Shown: piece after piece, positions 1 to 12,023 of the stretch
Layout: each line of letters begins with the position of its first letter
Numbering within the stretch: the first letter of the stretch is position 1
Source of the DNA: Drosophila miranda
Lineage: Eukaryota > Arthropoda > Insecta > Diptera > Drosophilidae
NCBI RefSeq assembly: GCF_003369915.1
Contig: NW_022881603.1
Coordinates: 18,473,515 to 18,537,514 of the forward strand
Length of the DNA: 64,000 nucleotides
Direction of reading: 5' to 3'
Program-made: the position numbers and the translations under genes
Notes under the pieces: model-generated
The model's database searches: none
Seen by the model: the letters and a program-made list of their open reading frames with translations, nothing else
What the model was told of the DNA's origin: nothing

Positions 1-572
1 TCTGTCTCTCTCTAACACACAGGTTTCATGGTCGGTTTTGTCAATTGCAAAATATGAGTTCAAGGATCTCAGAACCTATAAGAGCCAGAGCAACCAAATT
101 TGGTATCCACACTCCTGTGATATCGGACCTTGACCGTTTCGTGTCCAAATTTCGCCACACCCCCTTCCGCCCCCGCAAAGGATGCAAATCTGGGGCATCC
201 ACAAATCTCAGAGACTATTAAGGCTAGAGTAACCAAATTTGGTATCCGCACTTCTGTTAGATCTCACTATAAAACGTATATCTCAGAATTTCGCCCCACC
301 CTTTTCCGCCTCCACAAAGGACGAAAATCTGTTGCATCCACAATATTGCACATTCGAGAAAACTAAAAACGCAGAATCATAGATAATGACCATATCTATC
401 AGATTGCTGAATCTGGATCAGATCAGATCATTTTTATAGCTAATAGGAACAAATCAATTTGCAGTGGCTACGCAGCGCCCGACGTCACGCTCAGACTGAT
501 TTTCTGTCTCTCTCGCACGCACTCTTTGTCGTGTCGTTTAATATTAGCGGCGTCTGCCGGAGGAGAGCCATA

Positions 573-655
573 CTGACTTAGTATCGGGTATAACAGTAGA
601 GTTGCGGTGTCCGCAGCAACTCACAACGTTCCCCCTCGTTATACCCGATACTCAA
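573..655 (+). repeat. HINE unit junction: inverted terminal motif and 3' hairpin
   Basis: At the junction of two units, AGTATCGGGTATAAC is followed about 50 bp later by its exact reverse complement GTTATACCCGATACT. Between them lies a smaller hairpin (AGTTGCGG ... CCGCAGCAACT). The inner hairpin fits the Helentron 3'-end structure, and the outer pair are sub-terminal inverted repeats of adjacent copies facing each other. Type B junctions read CCTCGTTTTAGTTTTTTATACCC instead of CCTCGTTATACCC. Confidence 0.75.
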
Positions 656-782
656 AATGAGTATTGGGGTATATTAGATTTAAGGTAAAAGAGGATGTGT
701 GTAACGTCCAGAAGGAATCGTTTCCGACCCCATAAAGTATATATATTCTTGATCAGCATCAATAGCCGAGTCGATTGAGCCC

Positions 783-844
783 TGTCTGTCTGTCCGTCTG
801 TCCGTCCGTCCGTCCGTCCGTCCGTCTGTCCGTCCGTCCGTCCC
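783..844 (+). repeat. (GTCC)n/(GTCT)n microsatellite inside the HINE units
   Basis: A tetranucleotide tract follows the conserved ATTGAGCCCTGTC in every unit. Corresponding tracts lie near 1918-1955, 3028-3077, 4143-4203 and 5278-5317. Units of type A contain interspersed GTCT (783-844 and 4143-4203), while type B units are pure GTCC. Tract length differs between units. A GTCY microsatellite at this position is a recognised DINE-1 feature. Confidence 0.85.
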
Positions 845-859
845 CTTCAGCGCCTAGTG

Positions 860-1475
860 CTCAAAGACTATAAGAGCTAGAGCAACGATGTTTTGGATCC
901 AGACTTCTGTGATATGTCACTGCTACAAAAATATTTCAAAACTTCGCCCCGCCCACTTCCGCCCCCACAAAGGACGAAAATCTGTGGCATCCACATTTTT
1001 AAAGATACGATAAAACCAAAAACGCAGAATCGGTGAGGATGACCATATCTTCTACAGTGCAAAATCTGAACCAGATCGTATAATGATTATAGCCAGAATC
1101 AAGAAAACAATTTCATTCTTTCTCGCTCTGTCTCTCTCTAACACACAGGTTTCATGGTCGGTTTTGTCAATTGCAAAATATGAGTTCAAGGATCTCAGAA
1201 CCTATAAGAGCCAGAGCAACTAAATTTGGTATCCACACTCCTGTGATATCGGACCTTGACCGTTTCGTGTCCAAATTTCGCCACACCCCCTTCCGCCCCC
1301 GCAAAGGACGAAAATCTGGGGCATCCACAAATCTCAGAGACTATTAAGGCTAGAGTAACCAAATTTGGTATCCGCACTTCTGTTAGATCTCACTATAAAA
1401 CGTATATCTCAGAATTTCGCCCCACCCCCTTCCGCCCCACAAAAGACGAAAATCTGTTGCATCCACAATATTGCA
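860..1475 (+). repeat. Three ~140-bp internal minisatellite repeats of the HINE unit
   Basis: Three diverged repeats each begin with a motif like CTCAAAGACTATAAGAGCTA and end near GGCATCCACA. In this unit they start near 860, 1190 and 1330, with a spacer between the first and second. The same triplet recurs in every full unit of the array. They are internal duplications of the element and not coding. Confidence 0.75.
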
Positions 1476-4400
1476 CATTCGAGAAAACTAAAAACGCAGA
1501 ATCATAGATAATGACCATATCTATCAGATTGCTGAATCTGGATCAGATCGGATCATTTTTGTAGCCAAAAGCAAGAAATCAATTTTCAGTGGCTACGCAG
1601 CGCCCGACGTCACGCTCAGACTGATTTTCTGTCTCTCTCGCACGCACTCTTTGTCGCGTGGTTCAATATTAGCGGCGTCTGCCGCAGGAGAGCCATACTG
1701 ACTTAGTATCGGGTATAACTGTAGAGTTGCGGTGTCCGCAGCAACTCACAACGTTCCACCTCGTTTTAGTTTTTTATACCCGATACTCAAAATGAGTATT
1801 GGGGTATATTAGATTTGTGGTAAAAGTGGATGTGTGTAACGTCCAGAAGGAATCGTTTTCGACCCCATAAAGTATATATATTCTTGATCAGCATCAATAG
1901 CCGAGTCGATTGAGCCCTGTCCGTCCGTCCGTCCGTCCGTCCGTCCGTCCGTCCCCTTCAGCGCCTAGTGCTCAAAGACTATAAGAGCTAGAGCAACGAT
2001 GTTTTGGATCCAGGCTTCTGTGATATGTCACTGCTACAAAAATATTTCAAAACTTCGCCCCGCCCACTTCCGCCCCACAAAAGACGAAAATCTGTGGCAT
2101 CCACATTTTTATAGATACGATAAAACCAAAAACGCAGAATCGGTGAGGATGACCATATCTTCTACAGTGCAAAATCTGAACCAGATCGAATAATGATTAT
2201 AGCCAGAATCAAGAAAACAATTTCATTCTTTCTCGCTCTGTCTCTCTCTAACACACAGGTTTCATGGTCGGTTTTGTCAATTGCAAAATATGAGTTCAAG
2301 GATCTCAGAACCTATAAGAGCCAGAGCAACTAAATTTGGTATCCACACTCCTGTGATATCGGACCTTGACCGTTTCGTGTCCAAATTTCGCCACACCCCC
2401 TTCCGCCCCCGCAAAGGACGAAAATCTGGGGCATCCACAAATCTCAGAGACTATTAAGGCTAGAGTAACCAAATTTGGTATCCGCACTTCTGTTAGATCT
2501 CACTATAAAACGTATATCTCAGAATTTCGCCCCACCCCCTTCCGCCCCCACAAAAGACGAAAATCTGTTGCATCCACAATATTGCACATTCGAGAAAACT
2601 AAAAACGCAGAATCATAGATAATGACCATATCTATCAGATTGTTGAATCTGGATCAGATCGGATCATTTTTGTAGCCAAAAGCAAGAAATCAATTTTCAG
2701 TGGCTACGCAGCGCCCGACGTCACGCTCAGACTGATTTTCTGTCTCTCTCGCACGCACTCTTTGTCGCGTGGTTCAATATTAGCGGCGTCTGCCGCAGGA
2801 GAGCCATACTGACTTAGTATCGGGTATAACTGTAGAGTTGCGGTGTCCGCAGCAACTCACAACGTTCCACCTCGTTTTAGTTTTTTATACCCGATACTCA
2901 AAATGAGTATTGGGGTATATTAGATTTGTGGTAAAAGTGGATGTGTGTAACGTCCAGAAGGAATCGTTTTCGACCCCATAAAGTATATATATTCTTGATC
3001 AGCATCAATAGCCGAGTCGATTGAGCCCTGTCCGTCCGTCCGTCCGTCCGTCCGTCCGTCCGTCCGTCCGTCCGTCCCCTTCAGCGCCTAGTGCTCAAAG
3101 ACTATAAGAGCTAGAGCAACGATGTTTTGGATCCAGGCTTCTGTGATATGTCACTGCTACAAAAATATTTCAAAACTTCGCCCCGTCCACTTCCGCCCCC
3201 ACAAAAGACGAAAATCTGTGGCATCCACATTTTTAAAGATACGATAAAACCAAAAACGCAGAATCGGTGAGGATGACCATATCTTCTACAGTGCAAAATC
3301 TGAACCAGATCGAATAATGATTATAGCCAGAATCAAGAAAACAATTTCATTCTTTCTCGTTCTGTCTCTCTCTAACACACAGGTTTCATGGTCGGGTTTG
3401 TCAATTGCAAAATATGAGTTCAAGGATCTCAGAACCTATAAGAGCCAGAGCAACCAAATTTGGTATCCACACTCCTGTGATATCGGACCTTGACCGTTTC
3501 GTGTCCAAATTTCGCCACACCCCTTCCGCCCCCGCAAAGGATGAAAATCTGGGGCATCCACAAATCTCAGAGACTATTAAGGCTAGAGTAACCAAATTTG
3601 GTATCCGCACTTCTGTTAGATCTCACTATAAAACGTATATCTCAGAATTTCGCCCCACCCTTTTCCGCCTCCACAAAGAACGAAAATCTGTTGCATCCAC
3701 AATATTGCACATTCGAGAAAACTAAAAACGCAGAATCATAGATAATGACCATATCTATCAGATTGCTGAATCTGGATCAGATCAGATCATTTTTATAGCT
3801 AATAGGAACAAATCAATTTGCAGTGGCTACGCAGCGCCCGACGTCACGCTCAGACTGATTTTCTGTCTCTCTCGCACGCACTCTTTGTCGTGTCGTTTAA
3901 TATTAGCGGCGTCTGCCGGAGGAGAGCCATACTGACTTAGTATCGGGTATAACAGTAGAGTTGCGGTGTCCGCAGCAACTCACAACGTTCCCCCTCGTTA
4001 TACCCGATACTCAAAATGAGTATTGGGGTATATTAGATTTGAGGTAAAAGAGGATGTGTGTAACGTCCAGAAGGAATCGTTTCCGACCCCATAAAGTATA
4101 TATATTCTTGATCAGCATCAATAGCCGAGTCGATTGAGCCCTGTCTGTCTGTCCGTCTGTCCGTCCGTCCGTCCGTCCGTCCGTCCGTCCGTCTGTCCGT
4201 CCCCTTCAGCGCCTAGTGCTCAAAGACTATAAGAGCTAGAGCAACGATGTTTTGGATCCAGACTTCTGTGATATGTCACTGCTACAAAAATATTTCAAAA
4301 CTTCGCCCCGCCCACTTCCGCCCCCACAAAGGACGAAAATCTGTGGCATCCACATTTTTAAAGATACGATAAAACCAAAAACGCAGAATCGGTGAGGATG

Positions 4401-6247
4401 ACCATATCTTCTACAGTGCAAAATCTGAACCAGATCGTATAATGATTATAGCCAGAATCAAGAAAACAATTTCATTCTTTCTCGCTCTGTCTCTCTTTAA
4501 CACACAGGTTTCATGGTCGGTTTTGTCAATTGCAAAATATGAGTTCAAGGATCTCAGAACCTATAAGAGCCAGAGCAACCAAATTTGGTATCCACACTCC
4601 TGTGATATCGGACCTTGACCGTTTCGTGTCCGAATTTCGCCACACCCCCTTCCGCCCCCGCAAAGGACGAAAATGTGGGGCATCCACAAAACTCAGAGAC
4701 TATTAAGGCTAGAGTAACCAAATTTGGTATCCGCACTTCTGTTAGATCCACCCCTTAAACGTATATCTCAGAATTTCGCCCCACTCCCTTCCGCCCCCAC
4801 AAAGGACGAAAATCTGTTGCATCCACAATATTGCACATTCGAGAAAACTAAAAACGCAGAATCATAGATAATGATCATATCTATCAGATTGCTGAATCTG
4901 GATCAGATCGGATCATTTTTGTAGCCAAAAGCAAGAAATCAATTTTCAGTGGCTACGCAGCGCCCGACGTCACGCTCAGACTGATTTTCTGTCTCTCTCG
5001 CACGCACTCTTTGTCGCGTGGTTCAATATTAGCGGCGTCTGCCGCAGGAGAGCCATACTGACTTAGTATCGGGTATAACTGTAGAGTTGCGGTGTCCGCA
5101 GCAACTCACAACGTTCCACCTCGTTTTAGTTTTTTATACCCGATACTCAAAATGAGTATTGGGGTATATTAGATTTGTGGTAAAAGTGGATGTGTGTAAC
5201 GTCCAGAAGGAATCGTTTTCGACCCCATAAAGTATATATATTCTTGATCAGCATCAATAGCCGAGTCGATTGAGCCCTGTCCGTCCGTCCGTCCGTCCGT
5301 CCGTCCGTCCGTCCGTCCCCTTCAGCGCCTAGTGCTCAAAGACTATAAGAGCTAGAGCAACGATGTTTTGGATCCAGACTTCTGTGATATGTCACTGCTA
5401 CAAAAATATTTCAAAACTTCGCCCCGCCCACTTCCGCCCCCACAAAAGACGAAAATCTGTGGCATCCACATTTTTAAAGATACGATAAAACCAAAAACTC
5501 AGAATCGGTGAGGATGACCATATCTTCTACAGTGCAAAATCTGAACCAGATCGAATAATGATTATAGCCAGAATCAAGAAAACAATTTCATTCTTTCTCG
5601 CTCTGTCTCTCTCTAACACACAGGTTTCATGGTCGGTTTTGTCAATTGCAAAATATGAGTTCAAGGATCTCAGAACCTATAAGAGCCAGAGCAACCAAAT
5701 TTGGTATCCACACTCCTGTGATATCGGACCTTGACCGTTTCGTGTCCAAATTTCGCCACACCCCCTTCCGCCCCGCAAAGGATGCAAATCTGGGGCATCC
5801 ACAAATCTCAGAGACTATTAAGGCTAGAGTAACCAAAATTGGTATCCGCACTTCTGTTAGATCTCACTATAAAACGTATATCTCAGAATTTCGCCCCACC
5901 CTTTTCCGCCTCCACAAAGGACGAAAATCTGTTGCATCCACAATATTGCACATTCGAGAAAACTAAAAACGCAGAATCATAGATAATGACCATATCTATC
6001 AGATTGCTGAATCTGGATCAGATCAGATCATTTTTATAGCCAATAGGAACAAATCAATTTGCAGTGGCTACGCAGCGCCCGACGTCACGCTCAGACTGAT
6101 TTTCTGTCTCTCTCGCACGCACTCTTTGTCGTGTCGTTTAATATTAGCGGCGTCTGCCGGAGGAGAGCCGTACTGACTTAGTATCGGGTATAAATTTAGA
6201 GTTGCGGTCTCCGCAGCAACTCACAACGTTCCCCCTCGTTTTAGTTG

Positions 6248-7104
6248 TGTTTAATGCTTTCTTTCGTTTAATTAGTAAATATTCCTTTATGGAGCTATGA
6301 TTTTAATATTGGTTATTTAAGTGTTTCCTACTCTCGTTTTGTTTGTTTGTGTTACATGATTTATAGGTACTTTATGTGTGATTTCATGGGTGATTTGATT
6401 GGTGATTTTATGCGTGATTTGATTGGTGATCGCCCAACAAAAAGGTTGCACTGGCTGGTGGCGGCTAGAGCTTCCAGTGCGTTGCAAATGAAATATAACA
6501 GGCCTATAAATATTATAGATTGCACAGTGTTGTTTCTATATATATTGTATAGTATTACTTATGTATTTGTATTGCCAGCAGCTATGAAAAAATTCTTTCA
6601 AAATTGTATCTGTTTTATCAACTGCAATCACGGTGTCATTATAAATTAAGTATTATAGAATTTATTCTATACTTTAACTAAGAAATACATCAAAACTACA
6701 GGAAAAAGTACCTAAATGTTTGTATTTTTTAAAGAAAATATTGAATTAGCAATTGGAGTGTTTGCAACCGTAACCACCCACCGTTTAGTCGTACAATATC
6801 CATATTTATACCCGATGTGGATGCTTCCCTTCCTGCCCTGCGTATATGGTATTTCCTATATAAAATATATGTGTATGTGTGGTTTTTGTTGTATATTGTA
6901 TTCTATGCTATTTGCAGATCGTATATTGATTGCACAACAAATCAAAATAAAGCGTTATGCGTTATGCAATATATATATTTTTTTTGCAGGCCAATGTCCA
7001 AGATATGTTTGCGGTTATATTTATTGTTGTTCTTTCGTTCATTCATTTTCGGATTACATGAGTGACTGTGACTGTACTGGGGGACTGCACTGTATTGTGT
7101 GTCC
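6248..7104. other. AT-rich intergenic DNA downstream of the MFS gene
   Basis: Unique sequence between the last HINE unit and the stop codon of the minus-strand transporter gene. It includes a small direct repeat around 6379-6430 (GGTGATTTGATTGGTGAT repeated with variation). The rest is AT-rich and probably contains the transporter 3' UTR. I see no convincing gene; open frames here lack coding character. Confidence 0.6.
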
Positions 7105-9682
7105 TTACTGCGCGAATGGATTGTGCGGATTGGCGCCGGGAATATCCAGATTGCCGCCAGTGGTCTGATAGGTGCCGTAGGGTCCGCCATTGGGATTCAT
7201 CTCGTTCAGACGAGAGTTGGACAGGGCCTGTGGTATGGGATTGCTGGGCACCCCATGCGGCGCCAGATGCGAGGTTTCTTCGGCCACCTGGAGGCAAGAC
7301 AGGATTAGCGTATTGGTAGCTCGGGCATTGGGTAAACTCACCTGATGCGGATCCTCGGTGACGGGTATGTCTGAGATGAAGCCCTGCTCCTTGCGATAGA
7401 AGTTGACGAAAATAAAGAGGCCGAGCACCAGGAGGCAGGCAATACCATACCAACGGAAGGTAGCAGTAGTACCGTAGTAGGTGACGAACATTCCCCCAAT
7501 AATGGCGCCACAGCCGCGACCGAGCCCATGGTGGATGCCCTGGAGCACGCCCTGGCCGGAGGCACGCAGGTGCTTGGGCGTGTTGTGGGCAATGTACGAG
7601 CAGCAGGCAGCCCAGACGGCGGCATGGGTGATGCCCTGCATCAGCTCGAAGGGGAGCACCATCCAGGGATTGGTCAGGTACGAGATGTACAGGAATCGCA
7701 GGACATTGCCGATCAGGCCCAGGCAAAGGACCTTGACGTGGCCGATCTGGGTGATCAGACGGAAGCTGAAGAAGTAGGCAAAGATCTCGGACACGTGATT
7801 GATCACGGACGCCACACCGAAGAGGGTGGGCGTGCCGCCATAGTCCTGCAGGTGCCAGAACAGAAAGGTGAAGATCAGGCCGATCCCGAAGCCCATGAAC
7901 CAGGCAACGAACAGAAACGAGGCCGTCTTCACGTCCTTGAAGTGCGTGAGCACCGTCATCCACTCGGGCAGCTCCTTGGCCGTCTGCGCGAACACCTTGG
8001 ACTCGGCCCCAATGTGCGGCTGTGGCTGATGGCCGCCGGCCGGGAAACTACTGGCGCCCCCTGAGGCGGCGCTGCCGCTACCCACTGCCAGTGATGGTAG
8101 ATTGAGCTGAGCGGCCAGCTGGTTCATCGACTCATCCTCGGCGGCCTTCTTGCTGGGGTCCACAAACTGTGCGGAGGCCTGCTGCTGCTCGTCCAGCGGA
8201 TCGTACTTGAAGGTGATCTTCGAGGCCGAGATGATGGCGCAGGTCATCAGCACCGAGAAGATGGAGAAGCAGATATTGTAGTTCTTCTCCTTGTTGCCCG
8301 CACCGCAGGGATGGTTGGAGAACGAGGTAGAGTGGTCGAGGGCAATGCCCACCAGGAACATGGAGATGCCCCAGCCAAGCGAGCCGAACATGCGCTGGTG
8401 TCCATACTTGTCCGCATCCTCGCCCAGCAGCGTTATCACCGCCGAGTCCGCCAGAGTGATGGCCGGGGCACTGAAGAACTCCCCAATGAGGATCACCAGC
8501 AGCAGCAGAAAGAAGGCCTTTTGGATATCCTAAAAGAAGCGAAGATCAAGAGGTCAGTAATCATCGTGGCAGATTGTCTCTTCCTGTCTCTGTCCCCACC
8601 GGCGTCCTGTAGACCATGGAACTGAAGATGGGCGTCACATAGTCGCGATGGTACTTGTCGTCGTAGTTGCTCACAAAGTTGATGTGCACCGGCGAGATGC
8701 CCGCATCTATTCTGGGCAACAGCAGGGATCTCTTGCTCCGGCTGTGAGCGGCCTCGGCCTCCTCCAGGGCCTCCTCCGCGGGCATAGTGCCCTGATCTGT
8801 GGAAAATCATTCGATATTATCAAAGTACTAATATTATGCTCTGATATTGCAGGAAACTAGAGATCAGATATTAGCGGTATTATATTTAAAAAATACGAAA
8901 TACATTTGGTAGGAAAGATGTAGATCTACCTACCCTGATCCCAGTCGTACATGGCCGAGAGATCGCGCTTGGTACGCGTGTAGGTCAGGACAAAGTCCGT
9001 GGCATTCCGGCGCTCGATGCAGTTGATGGCCTCCGGCCGGATGAAGCTCAGCGGAATGGTGAAAAGCACCCAGCAGGCCAGCGAGCCCAGCAGCACCTTC
9101 TTGCCCTGGCGACAGCGATCTGCGTAGGATCCCCAGAAGGGGGCCGACAGGAACTCGACGAACGGCCGCATGCCCACCAGGATGCCGCACTGGCCCGGAT
9201 TCATGCCCATCTGCTTGAAGTAGACGCCCATCAGCGGGAAGAGCGAGCCGAAGGCCGCGTAGAAGAAAAAGTAGAAGCTCTTAACCGGTATCAACTCCCG
9301 TTCGGTGCTCGCGCCGAAGAACATTTCCAGGATGTCCGAGTGGCCGCGTATTTTGTGCGTAGATTCCTTGGCCTCCGGATATCTGCAATTGGGGAAAGTA
9401 TCTTGTTCAGTATCTCGCGGAGCCGCTCTGTGGAGGGGGTACCTACAAATTGGGATCCACCTCGCCGGTCGCCTCCACATCCATGCGAGGCCTGGCCCCT
9501 GCAGGACCGTATCCAGCTGCCTGCTGCTCCCCCCAGTAGTTGCCCTGGTCGTAGCCACCTGTTGACTGCTGCTCATAGCCGTAACCCGCACCCTGCTGGC
9601 CATAGCCAGGTGCTACCGCTGATGGCGCCCCAAAGGGATTGGGTGGAGCTCCGCCTCCTCCTCCAGCATTGTAGGGATTCAT
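7105..9682 (-). CDS. MFSD6-like major facilitator superfamily transporter
   Basis: Five coding exons on the minus strand: 9682-9447, 9382-8934, 8796-8600, 8529-7342 and 7287-7105. All have GT-AG borders and consistent phase, giving about 750 residues with no disablement. The protein begins MNPYNAGGGGGAPPNPFG, a glycine/proline-rich cytosolic tail. It continues into multiple membrane segments, including an FYFFFYAAFGSLFPLMGVYF helix and the MFS loop motif GSYADRCRQGKK. A long polar loop separates the two transmembrane bundles, as in the MFSD6/MFS_1_like family. The C-terminal tail ends NPHNPFAQ and echoes the NPF motif near the N-terminus; NPF motifs can bind EH-domain endocytic adaptors. The substrate cannot be read from sequence. 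The last intron (7288-7341) is 54 nt and open in frame, so retention would give a slightly longer protein. Confidence 0.85.
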
Positions 9683-11640
9683 TATGGTATTTAGTTCCTT
9701 GGTATTACCCTCGCTCTTTCCTCCCCTTCAACCGCTTTCCTTCAGTGCTCTCTCTTGGTTATTTGGCTCTTGCTTCCACTTTCTTCGTCCCAGTGGGTCT
9801 CGTTCTTTGCTTTTTTCCCCCACTTACAGTCTCATCATCACTTTCATTATCATTCGGCAGCTGTGAAATACAGAATACAATAGAGGAGGATGTCAAACGT
9901 TTTGTCTCTTTGCTGAACCCTGTTCCTCCCGCTACCCCCCACAGATCAAAGAGCGCATCAGCCTGCAATCCTTTTCCCATACTAAAGTACACCGGTGGGC
10001 AAAATAGTAGGCATGGTGCGCAGATTAAACATTCACAGATAGACAATTAGACTCAAAGGTATACAGGATCTATCCTGTGAGCCATTCCTGACACTCTTCT
10101 TTGTTTTGTTAAGCAGTGTAATCATGGCCTCTCAAATTTGGGATTAGAGGAACCCAAAACGGAAATAGCTCATGTCCTACCGACTTCCTTTGTCCTTTGT
10201 ATGCAGAAGATGTCTGTAATTACAATTGTCAGATGCTTCCTTTTCACATTTCTCCCACTCTTTTGCTTTTCGCCCTTCTCTTTTCGCTTTTGAATGAGCC
10301 TCACTCTCCTTCCGCTTCAAATGTGAGCAAAAGACTCGGAGAATGGCTGAACCTGCAGCTACACGATACGTTTTTCCACCAGGGCATATTTTAAATGGGA
10401 AAATTTGGGCATTCTGGCAGACTCATTAAAAGTCAGCCATTTGATAAGGAAAACGTGCTTGTTTTTCCTCTATTTCCAGACCCATTTAATCACCATAGTG
10501 CCTTGAATATTTCCCTCTAGTCTTGTCGGTGCAAAACACATCGTGCAAGCACAGGTTGAGACTCGGAGAGAGCTAAACAAACCGCGCTTTCCCTCTGCCA
10601 AGAGAGAGCTCAATTCAGTTGAGCGGATTGCATTAGCTTTGAGCTTTTCCTGCGACATGAGCGAATGAGTAATTTCTATTCAATGGTGTCTGTATATACA
10701 TATGTACATACATATGTATTTATAAAGAAAAGGGCCTTTGAAACATACATAATCTGATGAAATTAAAGCCTTAAAATCTCAAGTCGAAAGCTTTGTAGAT
10801 TCAAAACAGTAATCAGAAAAAGCAGTTTTTTAAAATATGTTATTGCGTTATTGCGTAGATTAAAAGTCCTTGGTAACTTGTACAACAATTTACAAGGGAT
10901 CTGGCGATATTCTAAATCTGTAATCCATTTTCTATGGCACACACGTGAGGATGTATCTCTGTCTATATACTCGTACATATACAATATATTTTTTCGCACA
11001 CTTCTTTGAAGGCCAAAGCCAGAGACAGAGACACTTGAGACGAGCCTTGTTCCACAGATAATTATGTAAACTTTAAATCTTTAATTCAAGTAAATATAAT
11101 AGGATTACACACACCCAAAATACGGTTTTTAATTGTTTGTAACTTTTGCACGACGACGACACTGGCCTTTAGGTTGAGGGGAAAATGTGTGTTACGTGCG
11201 TAATCGATAAGCAGAGTTTTCCTCGCGTCTGGCCTCTACACGAACGTTTGACGAGCTGCCCAAGAATTTTCCAAAAGAGCCCCCAAAAAGAAAATGTTGC
11301 GCTCAAAGCGGAAAAGCTCGCTCAAGCGCGTTTCGTTTCGTTTTCGGTTTCTGGTGCGAGCGTGTGTGTATGTGTCTGCTCCGTCTAATGAGATTTGACG
11401 CGGCTGGTGTTCCACACAGGAAGGACCTCAAACAGAGAGAATTTTAAAGAGAGAGAGAGAACAACCAAGCGAAAGTGACAACCAGGCGCCAAAATTAGTT
11501 GTATTTAAAAAAGACCAGAGAACTAAAGAAATGGTACATCGTACATCGATCGAGATGATTACTGATGGGAATCACTTACCAGACCACTATCTCGTCTACA
11601 TCATTGACATTGTGCAAAATATGAGAAGATTTGCGCTGAT
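9683..11640. other. Intergenic region between MFS gene and Drosocin
   Basis: About 2 kb without a supportable gene. It should contain the transporter 5' UTR and promoter. Stretches around 9700-9800 and 10200-10320 are pyrimidine-rich. A short palindromic TATACATATGTACATACATATG tract lies near 10693. Open frames here overlap simple sequence and have no recognisable domain. Confidence 0.5.
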
Positions 11641-11647
11641 GAACTTG

Positions 11648-11657
11648 TAGAATCCCC
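11648..11657 (-). promoter_or_regulatory. NF-kB/Relish-like site upstream of Drosocin
   Basis: Read on the minus strand the sequence is GGGGATTCTA, matching GGGRNNYYYY except the last base. It sits about 37 bp upstream of the TATA box. Relish-driven induction through such sites is established for fly antimicrobial peptide genes. A second weaker match, GGGAATCACT, lies near 11568. Confidence 0.55.
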
Positions 11658-11693
11658 GTCGCGGAGGCGCCCAAAGTCGAATCGATGCAGCGC

Positions 11694-11732
11694 TATATAA
11701 AGTGAAGCATTTCCATCGATCGGCATTCAGTT
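11694..11732 (+). promoter_or_regulatory. Drosocin core promoter (TATA box and initiator)
   Basis: TATATAAAG at 11694 is followed 33 bp later by ATTCAGTT at 11725-11732. This matches the arthropod initiator TCAGTY, so transcription probably starts near 11727, leaving a 5' UTR of about 28 nt before the ATG at 11755. Confidence 0.75.
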
Positions 11733-11754
11733 CGATCTGTTCGCACCTGCCAAA

Positions 11755-11961
11755 ATGAAGTTCAGCCTCGTTTTTCTGCTGCTCGCCTGCATCTGGGCCC
11801 TGGCCGCTGCCACTCTCGGAAAGCCGCGCCCCAGCAATCCACGCCCCACCTCCCATCCACGCCCCATCCGAGTGCGCCGCGAGTCACTGCACATCGCCGA
11901 TCTTTTGAGACTAATCCAGCCCGCTGTCGCTGCCATGAGTCCCCCAATTCGTCCGGCTTGA
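11755..11961 (+). CDS. Dro: Drosocin antimicrobial peptide precursor
   Basis: Single-exon precursor of 68 residues. Residues 1-21 form a hydrophobic signal peptide ([19 protein letters not shown]...). Residues 22-40 are the mature proline-rich peptide [19 protein letters not shown]. It keeps the repeated PRP motifs and the threonine at mature position 11, which is O-glycosylated in D. melanogaster. Relative to the melanogaster peptide, positions 6 and 7 are S-N instead of Y-S. A dibasic RR (41-42) separates it from a 26-residue C-terminal peptide starting [11 protein letters not shown], equivalent in position to the second peptide released from the melanogaster precursor. Drosocin acts on bacterial ribosomes after secretion into haemolymph. 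A polyadenylation signal AATAAA lies at 12018. The neighbouring attacin has the same promoter layout, so co-induction by Imd signalling is likely. Confidence 0.95.
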   Translation: MKFSLVFLLLACIWALAAATLGKPRPSNPRPTSHPRPIRVRRESLHIADLLRLIQPAVAAMSPPIRPA

Positions 11962-12023
11962 TGGTATGCCGCTAATCTCAAGAGGGGAAAAACCCAACCA
12001 AACATTGGTTTTGTTTGAATAAA

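Larger units (their letters stand above)
1..6247 (+). repeat. Tandem array of DINE-1/HINE (non-autonomous Helentron-like) units
   Basis: Six head-to-tail copies are visible. The first is truncated by the window start; later units begin with TATACCCGATACTC at about 640, 1775, 2886, 3999 and 5135. Unit lengths are 1135, 1111, 1113, 1136 and 1113 bp, and the last ends near 6247. Each unit has a 5' sub-terminal inverted repeat, a (GTCC)n microsatellite, three diverged internal repeats of about 140 bp, a second inverted copy of the terminal motif and a short 3' hairpin. This architecture is known for DINE-1/INE-1-type Helentron derivatives (SGM, mini-me and ISY in the obscura and other groups). 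Copies fall into two sequence types that alternate along the array. Short open frames inside are repeat artefacts. Family assignment is from architecture and not from alignment. Confidence 0.8.

Noticed and set aside
130-366. Recurrent 60-106 codon open frames in the first 6.2 kb
   Set aside because: They recur in every HINE unit on both strands, change frame with small indels and follow the minisatellite repeats, so they are not genes.
6716-7168. 150-codon open frame downstream of the MFS gene
   Set aside because: AT-driven composition, overlaps the 3' UTR and last exon of the minus-strand transporter, no domain.
7528-8064. Open frame antisense to the large MFS exon
   Set aside because: Mirror of transporter codon bias; the minus-strand protein explains the sequence.
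9340-10050. 236-codon open frame opposite the MFS first exons
   Set aside because: Antisense shadow of GC-rich coding exons with no start context or domain.
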